Source of the DNA: Chersky-840 sp963810195 | GTDB lineage: Bacteria; Actinomycetota; Acidimicrobiia; Acidimicrobiales; UBA8190 | Assembly: GCA_963810195.1 (NCBI GenBank) | Contig: CAWEMO010000001.1 | Span: 992,001-1,056,000, forward strand | DNA length: 64,000 nt | Reading direction: 5' to 3' | Shown here: positions 8,432-17,383 of the stretch, piece by piece | Layout: each line of letters begins with the position of its first letter | Numbering within the stretch: position 1 is the first letter of the stretch | The notes under the pieces: generated by a model | Database searches by the model: none | Seen by the model: only the letters and a program-made list of their open reading frames with translations | What the model was told of the DNA's origin: nothing | Made by a program: the position numbers and the translations under genes

Positions 8432-8815
8432 CTAGTCGGAGGGTTGGGTACTACCTCCTACAACGGTCCCACTCACGACACATCTTGCAGGAGGACCGTT
8501 GATTCCCACCGTCAACCTGAATGCCTGCGACTCTCCGTTGTAGAGAGCCTCCCCCGAGGTGAGTTCTCCGACTTGATCGCCACGTGAGTCGTAGATGGTG
8601 GCTCGCACCCCTGGCTCTGCGGCGGTGCCATGGCCCGTCAGAGTGCCGGTGACGATGACACTCCGGCCGTGGGGAGCGCAACGTACGCCAGAGACACTCG
8701 CCTGGGTGGCACCATTGGAGACTGTCGCCTGGATGCTTTGCCCGGATGAACAGCCAGCGACAGCAACTCCGACGGCAAGGACAAAGGCCGCCACAGGAAG
8801 CGCCCGAGTCACCAC
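8432..8815 (-). CDS. small lipoprotein of unknown function
   Basis: A 127-residue protein with a lipoprotein signal peptide: a basic start, a hydrophobic core, then the lipobox VAGC with Cys near residue 22 followed by SSG. The mature part is small and probably beta-rich, with two Cys residues (VRCAPHG and ARCVVSG) that may form a disulfide. It is predicted to be tethered to the outer face of the membrane. It lies between an att-like site and the IS21 element and may be element cargo. The 184 bp upstream (8816-8999) show no gene. Confidence 0.65.
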   Translation of the reverse strand: MVTRALPVAAFVLAVGVAVAGCSSGQSIQATVSNGATQASVSGVRCAPHGRSVIVTGTLTGHGTAAEPGVRATIYDSRGDQVGELTSGEALYNGESQAFRLTVGINGPPARCVVSGTVVGGSTQPSD

Positions 8816-9033
8816 CTCATCATCCCACGTCCGATGATCGAAGCGGACCGGGCTGGTTTCTCACCATGCTCATTCTGACGCTTCGTGGGGGAGGCTAGTT
8901 CCCCAATCATGGTGCCGGGATGCGTAGCGGGTAGCAAGCCCCGATGAGGATGGCTGCAAGGCTCGCCTGGCGTCTGTAGTTGGAGATGCCGAGGGCAGAT
9001 GTCGCCCGCCACGCTGATGGGACCACCCTTCCG

Positions 9034-9909
9034 TCAGTGTGAAGGGACCGCCTCTCGGGGGATTCCAACGTCGGCGAATCGATGATGACGGTTGGTGTGG
9101 CATCGGTCAAGAGCGTCGAAGTCGACGAGGTGCTCGAGGTGTGGTTCCACCGACGTCGAAGCCCGGCTTTGGTGGTGCCGAAAGGACCCGCCTTCCAGAA
9201 TCAGCTCGTAGGCGGCCGACTGCAGACGATCGATGGCGGACTGGGCGAGCAAGGCGTCAGTCATCTGGGCGATCCATTCCACGGGTTCGCGGTTGGAGGT
9301 GACGAGGGTGGATGCGCTGCGGTGCCGCTCGACCACGAGCTCGTAGATGTCGGCGGTGTCCAAGGCATCGAAGGGCTGCAGGGCGAAGTCGTCCAGGATG
9401 AGCAGGTCGACGCGCATGAGCTTGCGCATCTCGGCGTCGTGGCTGTTGTCCAAGCGAGAGGCCCGCAGGCGCTTCAAGAGCACGGCGGTGCGACAGAACG
9501 TCACGGTGTAGCGCCGGCGCACGGCCACGTGCCCGAGGACAGAAGCCATGAAGGTCTTTCCCACCCCGACCGGGCCCATGATCATGACGTTGTGGCCGGC
9601 GTCGATGAACCGCAGCGAGCACAGCTCGTCCCAAGTCTGGCGGTCGAAGGTGGCTTCGGTCGTCTCGTCCCAGTGCTCGAGGCACATGTCGGGATCGAGC
9701 CCTGCGCTGCGGGCCCGCAGGGCGGCCGAAGTGGTCTCTCGTCTGGTCACCTCGTCGGACAACACGAGCTCCAGGAACTCGGCGTGGCCCATGTTCCTGG
9801 ACTTCGCCAGGGCCAGGCGTTCGGGGAGGGTGTCGAGGCAACGACCGAGCTTCACTTGGCGCAGCACGCCCTTGAGCTCGGCGGAGACAGTGGGAACAGG
9901 CGCGGTCAT
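9034..9909 (-). CDS. istB: IstB-like ATPase, IS21 transposition helper
   Basis: A 291-residue AAA+ helper ATPase for IS21 transposition. It has a Walker A motif GPVGVGKT near residue 113 and a Walker B-like DLLILDDF near 170, followed by the conserved IstB region (TLVTSNREP and AIDRLQSAAYELILEG). It stimulates the IstA transposase and target selection. It overlaps istA by 4 bp (ATGA), indicating translational coupling. The C-terminal extension is somewhat longer than usual. Confidence 0.93.
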   Translation of the reverse strand: MTAPVPTVSAELKGVLRQVKLGRCLDTLPERLALAKSRNMGHAEFLELVLSDEVTRRETTSAALRARSAGLDPDMCLEHWDETTEATFDRQTWDELCSLRFIDAGHNVMIMGPVGVGKTFMASVLGHVAVRRRYTVTFCRTAVLLKRLRASRLDNSHDAEMRKLMRVDLLILDDFALQPFDALDTADIYELVVERHRSASTLVTSNREPVEWIAQMTDALLAQSAIDRLQSAAYELILEGGSFRHHQSRASTSVEPHLEHLVDFDALDRCHTNRHHRFADVGIPREAVPSH

Positions 9910-11537
9910 GCCAGACCTCCCGCTGTAGTGGCGTCTGCGGCCCGATCGGCACCGTCCCCGGTATCTGGGTCCGCCGATTTTGCTGGGGAAATGCGAAAGT
10001 CCTCGAGCGGCCGGACGAAGCGGCCGGTGAGCAACGTGCCCTGGATGGGTGGCGGCTCGACACCGGACTCGGTAGCGCGCTCGAGCATGCGGCCGATGAG
10101 CGAGACGCTGTAGGCCTCGGCGTCGGCTGCCTTGGCACAGGCATCGTTGACGCGCTCAGGCCCCCACTTCTTCACGAGGCCGAGCAACGCGTAGACCTGG
10201 CGCATCTTGGTCCACGGCAACGGATGATCGAGCAGCACCGCGGCATAGGCGCCGATAGCCGGCCCGTGATCGGCGGCCAGGGAATGAAGGCGGTTCAAGT
10301 CCCGCAGGGCGTAGATGCTCTTGTCTGATGGCAGGTCCTCGGCGTGGGTGGAGCGGCCACCGGGAGTCTGACGGGGGTGGGTCTTCACCAGCTGGCCACC
10401 GAAGAAGATCTTCACGAGCTGGCGGTCGGCCCGGACGTCCACGTGGCGGCCGATCAGGTTGCCGGGCACCGAGTAGAGCGCCTTGGCCACCTCGATGTGG
10501 TGGTCCCGGTGCACCTTGGGGGTCGCGTAGTGGGGCAGGTCATAGACCCCACTTGGCACCGGGGACAGAGCCGGTGCCTCCACGGTGGCGAAGTGCTCCG
10601 CTGGTCGACAGGCCGTGGTGCCGTGCACCCGCAGCCCAGCGGTGGTGCTGCACCAGCACTCGGCTCGGCGCTGGGCGTCGGACCGGTCCACGAAGGTCTC
10701 GCCGGCGAAGAACGACCGGCGCACGTAGGTGACGGTGCGCTCGACCCGGGGCTTGTCCTTCGGATGGCGGACCCTGGTGGCGTCGATCAGGAAGCCACGG
10801 TCCTGGGCGTATTCGACGAAGGCCTGGTTGAGTCGGGGATCGAGCGGGTTGGCCTTGTCGATGATGGGCGACATGTTGTCGGGGATCACACAGCGAAACA
10901 CCCCGCCATAGAAGGCCCACGCCGCTTCGCATCCTTCGATGACGTCGGCCATCGTCTGGGAGAAGCACAACCACACGAAGCTGTAGCGGCTGACACAGGG
11001 CGTGAAGATGAGCGCGTGGCACACCCGGCGGCGCTCGGTCTCGGAGTCGAACAGCAGCCCCATGCGCCCGAAGTCGACCTGCAGCTCGTCCCCGGGCTCG
11101 CCGTCTGCCACTCTGACCGTCGTCCCCTGGCCCCGTCGGGGCCCGCACAACTGGGCGCAGAAGCGCTCCAGAGTCCGGACCGGCACCGTGACCCCTTGGC
11201 GGGCGAGCAAGGTGTGGACCTTCACCACGGTCAGGTCCTCGTCGTCGAGCCACGCCCGGATCTTCTCGGCGTGGGGCTCGAGGCTCCGCCAGGCCGGCCC
11301 GTGGCCATCGGTGCGATGGGGCCGCACCTTCTCCACCACCAGGCTCATGAAGACGTCGTTGAGCTGGTCCTCTCCGCCGTCGCGCTCCAGGCCGGTGTCC
11401 ACCGCCGCCTCGACGTAGCGCCGGACGGTCTTGCGGTCGATCCCCGCCAGCCGCTCGATCGCCCGCAGTCCCTCGCCCCGCAACCAGAGCCGGAGCACCT
11501 CTCGCACCTCGAACATCCGCACCTCCCGGAAGGCCAT
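9906..11537 (-). CDS. istA: IstA-like DDE transposase of IS21 family
   Basis: A 543-residue transposase. ATG 11537 was chosen because AAGGAG precedes it; earlier in-frame codons run into the IS terminal repeats. An N-terminal helix-turn-helix (LRLWLRGEGLRAIERLAGIDRKTVRRYV) precedes an integrase-type catalytic core with acidic residues in contexts LQVDFGRMG, CVIPDNMSP and KPRVERTV (D-D-E pattern). The C-terminal region matches the Mu-transposase-like domain of IstA proteins. It works with the downstream istB product. Confidence 0.92.
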   Translation of the reverse strand: MAFREVRMFEVREVLRLWLRGEGLRAIERLAGIDRKTVRRYVEAAVDTGLERDGGEDQLNDVFMSLVVEKVRPHRTDGHGPAWRSLEPHAEKIRAWLDDEDLTVVKVHTLLARQGVTVPVRTLERFCAQLCGPRRGQGTTVRVADGEPGDELQVDFGRMGLLFDSETERRRVCHALIFTPCVSRYSFVWLCFSQTMADVIEGCEAAWAFYGGVFRCVIPDNMSPIIDKANPLDPRLNQAFVEYAQDRGFLIDATRVRHPKDKPRVERTVTYVRRSFFAGETFVDRSDAQRRAECWCSTTAGLRVHGTTACRPAEHFATVEAPALSPVPSGVYDLPHYATPKVHRDHHIEVAKALYSVPGNLIGRHVDVRADRQLVKIFFGGQLVKTHPRQTPGGRSTHAEDLPSDKSIYALRDLNRLHSLAADHGPAIGAYAAVLLDHPLPWTKMRQVYALLGLVKKWGPERVNDACAKAADAEAYSVSLIGRMLERATESGVEPPPIQGTLLTGRFVRPLEDFRISPAKSADPDTGDGADRAADATTAGGLA

Positions 11538-11764
11538 CGCCGCTCCTTGGTCCGCTGACCGATGGCGGCGAGTGCACCGGCTGGCGGACCGGCGCTGGTG
11601 GACCCCCGGGGGTGGTCCCATTACTGGCGGAAGGGTGGTCCCATACTGCTGTCGGAACTCACGTCAAAGTGGTCCCATGCTCGTGGCGGGCGACACAGGC
11701 GGGTGCGGACCCTGTAACACAGCACCCGCAAACTGCGTAGCTGTCCTTGGGAAGATCTGGGCAG

Positions 11765-11906
11765 GATGGGGAGGCCGGTCAAGGCCGGCCAAAGGCCGCC
11801 CGTGGGGGAAGCCTTGACGGGCCGGTCGGTGACGTGGGGATCCTGGATCGGGAGCCGGGTCCGGGCTCCTAATTGCCGCTCCCCCGCCCGCACATCAGGG
11901 TGATAT
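11765..11906 (+). repeat. structured two-hairpin repeat, copy 2
   Basis: Copy 2 of the element at 4257 and 15968. Hairpin 1 pairs GTCAAGGC (11778-11785) with GCCTTGAC (11811-11818). Hairpin 2 pairs GGAGCC (11851-11856) with GGCTCC (11864-11869). It ends CCCCCGCCCGCACATCAGGGTGATAT, where copy 3 has CCCCCCGCTCATAACGGGTGATAT. It lies 70 bp beyond the right end of the IS21 element. The remaining bases between 11696 and 12023 show no supported gene. Confidence 0.5.
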
Positions 11907-12023
11907 CGACCGGCCTGCGGGACATGCCGATTGTTAAGAGGTATTGCGTCCTCAGGCGTTCTGTGATTAACGCCAACGCCGGAAAATCTGCCGATTTCGG
12001 GCTAATAAGGGCGGGGAGGCGTG

Positions 12024-12188
12024 ATGTCCGCCGCGATATGGGGAGTCGTCCTAGGCGTTGCCCTGCTCTGGTTTATCTTCATGCCCCTCCTGAGGGTCAT
12101 CAACCCTATGAGAGTCAACGCGACCGGCGATCACTTGACTGGGAAGCGTCGCGACCCGTGGGACGAGGAGGACTCAACCGATTCGTGA
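12024..12188 (+). CDS. small single-pass membrane protein (54 aa)
   Basis: ATG 12024 follows GGGGAGG at 12013-12019. The product begins with a hydrophobic segment (residues about 4-26: AIWGVVLGVALLWFIFMPLL) and ends in a charged tail rich in Asp, Glu and Lys/Arg. It is predicted to be a short membrane protein with its acidic C-terminus in the cytoplasm. It sits 180 bp upstream of the DUF2510 protein gene, in the same direction. Function unknown. Confidence 0.5.
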   Translation: MSAAIWGVVLGVALLWFIFMPLLRVINPMRVNATGDHLTGKRRDPWDEEDSTDS

Positions 12189-12368
12189 GCGGACTCTTTA
12201 TCACTCGGCAAGAGCTTCATCCAGCCACCAAGTCCAGGCTCCAAACAGCATGTCCGGGCCACAAACTGACGATCTAGCTGCTGAGTTCCACAAAGTTGAC
12301 GATGAGACCAGATTCTCGAGCCGTTACGATGGTAAGCGTCTCGACGCCAAGTCGGAGGCGCAAGAACC

Positions 12369-13787
12369 ATGAGTGATGTATACGAGGGTCCCGGTTGGAC
12401 GAAAGCCTCGGACGGAAAGTGGTATCCACCTGGACAGGAGCCGACTTCCGCCGGTGGCCAAGAGATGCCCGATGAGGCCCGACCAGATTCTCAGTTGCCG
12501 ACCGGCCAAGACGCAGGAGCACTAAATCCGAAGGCGCCCTCCGACAGTTCAGCAGCAGATCAAAACGATCCGCTGGGCGGGGCTCTGGATGGCTTAGACG
12601 GCACATCGTCTGACAAAAATGTCGAGCCGATGGATAAGGCAGTTCTGTCGAGGCCAGACGCAATCCCACCCATGCCCCTCGTCGCGGATAACGCAGCGGT
12701 GCCAGCGGCGTGGTATCCCGATCCAATCGATTCCGCCAGCTTCCGATACTGGGACGGAGCCGCATGGACGAGACTCACGAGACTGGTCCCGCCGCCCACG
12801 ATGCCGATCGCTGAGGCGCCCACCGGTCCATCCGAAGCAGGCGCTGCACACCTCGATCCTGATGTGGCCCCGTCGGAGACATCTGACACTTATGCTCAGA
12901 CCGAAGGAACCGAACGTAAAACCAATGACGTGTCAGCCGGGCATGAGGAACCCGTAGATCAGTGGGTCAGAGAGGCCGACAAGCTGGTGGCCATAGCGTG
13001 GGCAGTCGGTACTCCCGATGCCTGGCGGAGCGCGGCGCGAGCCGCTGTCGTCGTGGCGGAAATCGCGCAAACCATGCGAGTGATAACCCACGCGCACCAG
13101 ATTGCTGAGCACACGACCCGCGCTGCCGAGGAGGCGGTGGACCAGGCCCGTACGGCGCAGGCGACCATCGATGATGCAATGCGAAGGGCTGAGCACATGG
13201 CCCAGGCCGCTGAGGAGGCAGCACGAGCAGCCCGGGTCGCCGCTGACATAGCTGCCGATGCGAGGCAGAAGGCTGAGAAAACCGCGCAGGCAACTCCGCA
13301 AGTCTTGGAATCGGCCCAGATCGCGGCCCAGGCGGCAGCCAAGGCCAAGGCTAGAGCGGGTCACCTTGATCAGATCGTCATCAAGGCGCGAGAGACCAAT
13401 ACACCAGAGGGTTGGAGTGAAGCCTTACAAATCGCGGTTGAAGCAAGTGGCATTGAAGACCGCCTACCGGTCGTCTCGACTCGCCCTGTGAGCATGGCCG
13501 AGCCATTTGAGGGTTGGTACACCGACCCGTACGCTTTGCATGAGGCCCGGTGGATGTCTGATGGCATACCCACCCCGTTGGTTCGGGACGGGACCGTTGA
13601 GGGCCACGACCCGGCACCAGATGAGCCGTTCAAGGTCACACCGGTCAGACTCGGAGACGACGCCAAACCAAATGACGCAGCCGACCTCCGCAGAGCCGAT
13701 GATGCCGAACGAGGTCCCACCTATGACCCACAGAAGGCAGCACGCGGGGCCTGGGACGCATACGACCAAAGCGATGCCCAGGGTTAG
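12369..13787 (+). CDS. DUF2510-type multi-module protein with a long Ala-rich coiled coil
   Basis: A 472-residue protein. It has three short Trp-rich modules of DUF2510 type: GPGWTKASDGKWYPPG at residues 7-22, AAWYPDPxxxxxxRYWDGAAW near 115-137, and EGWYTDPYALHEARWMSDG near 378-396. Between the second and third lies a long Ala/Glu/Arg-rich helix (about 185-340) typical of a coiled coil. No signal peptide or membrane segment is visible. DUF2510 modules are common in actinobacterial surface and mobile-element proteins, but their function is not established. Visibly lower G+C than the backbone suggests element cargo. Confidence 0.75.
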   Translation: MSDVYEGPGWTKASDGKWYPPGQEPTSAGGQEMPDEARPDSQLPTGQDAGALNPKAPSDSSAADQNDPLGGALDGLDGTSSDKNVEPMDKAVLSRPDAIPPMPLVADNAAVPAAWYPDPIDSASFRYWDGAAWTRLTRLVPPPTMPIAEAPTGPSEAGAAHLDPDVAPSETSDTYAQTEGTERKTNDVSAGHEEPVDQWVREADKLVAIAWAVGTPDAWRSAARAAVVVAEIAQTMRVITHAHQIAEHTTRAAEEAVDQARTAQATIDDAMRRAEHMAQAAEEAARAARVAADIAADARQKAEKTAQATPQVLESAQIAAQAAAKAKARAGHLDQIVIKARETNTPEGWSEALQIAVEASGIEDRLPVVSTRPVSMAEPFEGWYTDPYALHEARWMSDGIPTPLVRDGTVEGHDPAPDEPFKVTPVRLGDDAKPNDAADLRRADDAERGPTYDPQKAARGAWDAYDQSDAQG

Positions 13788-14029
13788 CTTGAACGCCCCT
13801 TCTTCGCCTGCAGACCCTTCACAAGTTGTCCGAGTGTACGCGACGCGGCTTCGTTGGAACGATCCTAGCGAGTGGATCATTTCGGACGAACCCGCTCATA
13901 CGGCAATCATCGACATGAACACGTTCAGGAGAGCGCAAGCTCAGACATCGGCTGGTAGCCATCGGGTCTGCCCCAGGTTCGGTTGACTCCTAACCTTGCG
14001 AGCATTGGCTCGCTGGAAGGGAGTGGAGG

Positions 14030-14314
14030 GTGCCAAAGGCATACCCCGATCAGTTCCGCCGGGATGTTGTGGCGGTTGCCCGACGCCGGGAGATCCCGCT
14101 GTCGAAGGTGGCGCAGGACTTTGGCATCTCCGAGTCGTGTCTGCATCGCTGGATGAAGGATGCGGACGTCGAAGAGGGCGTCCGCGACGGCATGACTGCG
14201 GCGGAGCGCAACGAGCTCCGTGAATCACGCAAGCGGATCAAGGTTCTCGAGCAGGAGAACTACATCTTGCGCCGTGCGGCTGCGTATCTATCCCAGGGCA
14301 GCTCCCCAAAATGA
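14030..14314 (+). CDS. IS3-family transposase OrfA
   Basis: A 94-residue OrfA. It has an N-terminal helix-turn-helix (DVVAVARRREIPLSKVAQDF, then GISESCLHRWM) and a C-terminal leucine-zipper-like segment (ELRESRKRIKVLEQENYILRRA), the standard layout for IS3-type DNA-binding subunits. Its stop codon overlaps the orfB start (ATGA at 14311-14314), allowing coupled translation of OrfA and OrfB. Confidence 0.9.
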   Translation: MPKAYPDQFRRDVVAVARRREIPLSKVAQDFGISESCLHRWMKDADVEEGVRDGMTAAERNELRESRKRIKVLEQENYILRRAAAYLSQGSSPK

Positions 14315-15173
14315 GATACCCGCTGGTCCGTGATCTTGCCGCCGAAGGTGTTCCCGTGGCGGTGACCTGCCGGGTGCTCGAGTTCTCCAAGCAGAGCTAT
14401 TTCAGATGGCTCGCTCGGCCCTGCAGTCCAAGGGACCTCGACAACGCCTATCTGACGAACGCAGCGGTCGACGTGAACCACGACGACCCGGCCTTCGGCT
14501 ACCGCTTCATCGCGGATGAGCTCGAGCGCCTCGGTCACCGGGCCTCGGAGAACCGTGTGTGGCGTTTGTGCTCCGAGCAGCGACTTTGGTCAGCGCACTC
14601 GAGGAAACAGGGCCTGGGTCACCGACCCGGGCCCCCGGTCCACGACGACCTCGTCGAACGGGACTTCACCGCCGATGCTCCGAACGAGCTGTGGCTCACC
14701 GACATCACCGAGCACGCACCCGGGAGGGAAAGCTCTACTGCTGTGTCGTGAAGGACGTCTTCTCCAACCGCATCGTCGGCTATGCCACCGACGCCCGTAT
14801 GACGAGCCAGCTCGCTGTCAGGGCGCTCCATCACGCCGTCGCACTTCGAGGACCAGGCGCCACGGTGGTTCACAGCGACAGGGGATCGCAATTTCGATCT
14901 CACGCATATGTGCGGGCGCTGGCGCGCTTCGGGCTTCGCGGATCGATGGGACGGGTGGCCGCCTGCGCCGACAACGCGGCCATGGAGTCATTCTACTCTC
15001 TGCTTCAGAAGAACGTCCTCGACTCGAAGTCCTGGGCCACTCGCCAGGAGTTGCACCTGGCGATCGTGCACTGGATCGAGCGCACGTATCACCGCCGGCG
15101 TCGTCAGCGGGCCCTCGGCAGGCTCACGCCGATCGAATATGAGACCATCTACAACGTCGAGACCGTCGCTTAG
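14311..15173 (+). pseudogene. IS3-family transposase OrfB, disrupted by a frameshift
   Basis: The first part (14311 to about 14715) encodes the HTH_21-like region and the catalytic start ELWLTDITEH. Downstream, the frame shifted by -1 encodes EGKLYCCVVKDVFSNRIVGY, VHSDRGSQF and AMESFYSLLQ, completing a D-D-E catalytic core. One base appears deleted near 14715-14718 (within GAGCACGCACCC), separating the first catalytic Asp from the rest. If real, this copy cannot make a complete transposase and is immobile on its own. A programmed frameshift is unlikely since the break lies inside the catalytic domain. Confidence 0.85.
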
Positions 15174-15883
15174 AGCTGGACAACCAAAGAGTCAACCGAC
15201 TTGGGGGCAGACCCATCGCCGCGTACAGCGCCAACGTTCGACCGCACGCCCATATACGTTCAGCGGAATACTCCACTGTGGTGTCTGTGGTCGAAAGATG
15301 CAGGGCCACTGGAATAACTCGCTTCCGCACTACCGCTGTCGGTTTCCATCTGAGTATGTGGCTTCCGAACGGATCCACCACCCAAGGAACGTCTACCTCC
15401 GGCAGGACGCCATTGAACCTGCACTTGACAAGTGGCTCTCTCAACTGTTCGATCCCACCAACATCGAGGAAACCTGTCGCCTCCTGAGCGAGTCAGACAG
15501 CGCCACCGCACATGAGCAAGACTCGCGCCTCAGAAGAGCACACGAAACACTTCAAGACTGTGACCGTCGCATAGCGCGGTATCGCATGCTTCTCGACGAG
15601 GGCACCGACCCAAAGCTGGTTGCCGAATGGATTGCCACCGCCCAAGCTGAGCGGAGCGCGGTCGAGCAAGACCTTGAACGTCTCCGACCACAAGAGTCCC
15701 TGACGACAGATCAGTTGAGGCAACGGGTGGACGCCATCGAGGGCAAGGTGAAGTTGCTCGCCGAGGCCGACCCGGCGGCGAAGGCGGCGCTTTACGCGTC
15801 ACTTGGCGTCAAGCTCACCTATCACCCAGATCGTCAGACCGTTCTCGTCGAGGCCCAGCCGACCGAAATATGGGCTACAGAGC

Positions 15884-15893
15884 GTGTCGGAGA
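15884..15893 (+). other. recombination core GTGTCGGAGA inside the end of the second recombinase remnant
   Basis: This 10-bp sequence is identical to 20975-20984, where the intact recombinase enters tRNA-Leu, and to 8355-8364. It is preceded by GAGC in both recombinase genes. In the remnant the coding sequence continues normally for 14 more codons, so it may represent the native attP arrangement. Confidence 0.45.
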
Positions 15894-15967
15894 ACCGATC
15901 CGCACGTTCCCGTACCAAGGGGCATTGGCGGCTTGAGCCCTGGTGAACGAACGCTCCGGCGGGCAAG

Positions 15968-16105
15968 GCGAGGGCCAGTCAAGGTCAGGCCGGAGGCCGC
16001 CAGTAGGGGGCCTTGACGGGCCCGGGCGGCTGAGGCGGGACCATGGAGCCGGAGCCGGCCCTGCCGGCTCCTGGGAGCCCTCCCCCCGCTCATAACGGGT
16101 GATAT
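15968..16105 (+). repeat. structured two-hairpin repeat, copy 3
   Basis: Copy 3 follows the second recombinase remnant by about 30 bp. Hairpin 1 pairs GTCAAGG (15978-15984) with CCTTGAC (16011-16017); the arm-to-arm distance of 33 bp equals that of copy 2. Hairpin 2 pairs GGAGCCGG (16051-16058) with CCGGCTCC (16064-16071). The CCCCCGCTCATAAC tail matches copy 1. It lies at the left edge of the segment that carries the TPR, Rep and recombinase genes. Confidence 0.5.
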
Positions 16106-16126
16106 GCGCTCCCTCCAGGACGTGGG

Positions 16127-17119
16127 GTGCGGCCCAAACCTGGAATCCTGGTCCCGGCAAAGTGGCCGGTCCAAATCAGCAAAGATGTAGAGGTGGCGGC
16201 AAGGCGACCTGTGCTACGAGCGAAGTGGAATGCACTGTTGCTCCGCTTCGTAAAAGGGCTCTACAAGCGTGTGCCTGGCTGGGATCTCAGCGAGGACATG
16301 CGATACTCCGGCAAGAACCCCGAGCTTCAAGTCAAGGGGCTCGCTACGTCAATCAGTATCCTACTGGACCGAGGAGACACCGCGACTGCTCTCGGGGTCG
16401 CCAACGAGCTTCGCATCCTGGCGGCGTCCGGTCGCCTCAGACACTCATCATCGGTTCACGCCCTTCGTGGTGTTGCTTCCGTATACGAACGGTGCGGACA
16501 AATCCAAGATGCTGTTGACGTTCGCGAACAGATTCTGGAGCTAGAACGTGAGGCCCACGGAGCCCAGGCGCAGGAGACGATTCAGGCAATGGAGCCTTTG
16601 GGTGTTGACCTTCGCAAAGCAGGAGCATTTTCAAGGGCGGTTGAGGTGCAACGAGAGGTAGCCGCTTGGTGGCGCACCCAGGAGCCGGAACGGCCAGCCG
16701 AGACAGCACACGCTGGAACTCACTTGGGCATCAGCCTCATAAAGTTACGAGAGTTCCAGGAAGCTCGGGAAGTGCTGGAGCACACCGTCGGACTCATGGG
16801 CGACTCCAATCCCGAAGCTCGTGTCGCGTGTGGATGGCTTGCTTTCGTCCTAGTGAGGCAGGGAGATCGAGAAGCGGCATTGCGGCTGCGAGAGAAGGTC
16901 GTGTCTCTCTCCACGCGTGCCTATGGACCCGAAGATCGACGGACATTGCACGACATTGACATGCTGGCAGACGTGCTCCGAGGGCTGGGGCAGCGAGACC
17001 GTGCCCGGGGTCTGATGGAGGGTTCACTGGCCAGTCGTGAACGAGTACTGGGCGACAACGACCCCGATACTCAAAAGGCAAGAGAACGTCTGACTGCCTA
17101 CCTGGGCGAGATTGAGTGA
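16127..17119 (+). CDS. tetratricopeptide-repeat (TPR) protein
   Basis: A 330-residue helical protein with at least four TPR-like units spaced 42-44 residues in kinesin-light-chain style, for example GDTATALGVANELRIL, GQIQDAVDVREQILEL, GDREAALRLREKVVSL and GQRDRARGLMEGSLAS. No signal peptide is seen, so a cytoplasmic protein-interaction role is likely. The start is uncertain: GTG 16127 gives the longest product, and an in-frame GTG at 16193 is an alternative. It appears to be cargo of the integrated element. The partner is unknown. Confidence 0.75.
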   Translation: MRPKPGILVPAKWPVQISKDVEVAARRPVLRAKWNALLLRFVKGLYKRVPGWDLSEDMRYSGKNPELQVKGLATSISILLDRGDTATALGVANELRILAASGRLRHSSSVHALRGVASVYERCGQIQDAVDVREQILELEREAHGAQAQETIQAMEPLGVDLRKAGAFSRAVEVQREVAAWWRTQEPERPAETAHAGTHLGISLIKLREFQEAREVLEHTVGLMGDSNPEARVACGWLAFVLVRQGDREAALRLREKVVSLSTRAYGPEDRRTLHDIDMLADVLRGLGQRDRARGLMEGSLASRERVLGDNDPDTQKARERLTAYLGEIE

Positions 17120-17383
17120 CTGCCGTGTAAACGATGGTCCCGGCCGGGGTATTCGTCCGAAGCCAACCTGGCTACGGCACCCGATACTCGGGGGTACCGG
17201 GTGGGCGGTTGGGACAGTAGGCGCTTCGGTCCGGGGTGAAACCGGCGAGTGTGGAAATACCGTCATGCCCGTCGTTCCAGGTGACGATCTGCGGCCTTTT
17301 GAGCCTCTTGTTCCGATCGGTACCACCGTCCCCCACTCGATGCTCCGCACGAACACTTCCAGCGGGCTGAGCCGTGGCCAGAT

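Larger units (their letters stand above)
9000..11695 (-). mobile_element. IS21-family insertion sequence, apparently complete (about 2.7 kb)
   Basis: The two-gene istA-istB module is bounded by inverted ends: TGTCGCCCGCCACG at 9000-9013 and its complement CGTGGCGGGCGACA at 11682-11695. Inside each end are multiple copies of the GTGGTCCCAT motif (complement ATGGGACCAC near 9017; copies near 11615, 11635 and 11669), as expected for repeated IstA binding sites in this family. Both genes look intact. No clear target duplication is visible, so the outer boundaries may be off by a few bases. Confidence 0.85.
13964..15214 (+). mobile_element. IS3-family insertion sequence (1251 bp) with 3-bp target duplication
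   Basis: Terminal inverted repeats are GGGTCTGCCCCAGGTTCGG (from 13964) and, read inward from 15214, GGGTCTGCCCCCAAGTCGG. They share most positions for about 26 bp through GGTTGACTC. ATC occurs immediately outside both ends (13961-13963 and 15215-15217), a 3-bp duplication as expected for IS3-family insertion. It contains orfA and a frameshifted orfB. Confidence 0.92.
13797..15936 (+). pseudogene. serine recombinase remnant interrupted by an IS3-family element
   Basis: Before the IS (13797-13963) the frame encodes the typical mid-recombinase stretch RWNDPSEWIISDEPAH followed by FRRAQ. After the IS (from 15215) it resumes with the zinc-ribbon (GILHCGVCGRKMQGHW, later HYRCRF), a coiled coil and the C-terminus ending YQGALAA. 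Removing 1251 bp of IS plus one copy of the ATC duplication joins the frame exactly (AGSH to RRVQR). The N-terminal catalytic domain with the active serine is missing, so the gene was already 5'-truncated or later lost its front, next to the DUF2510 gene. Confidence 0.85.

Noticed and set aside
8816..9000. Possible coding remnant (ALGISNYRRQASLAAILIGAC) beside the IS21 end
   Set aside because: Too short and interrupted; no family recognised and no matching continuation beyond 11695.
14311..15173. Programmed frameshift within orfB of the IS3 element
   Set aside because: IS3 elements use a programmed shift between orfA and orfB, which here overlap by ATGA; the break at about 14715 lies inside the catalytic domain and looks like a deletion.
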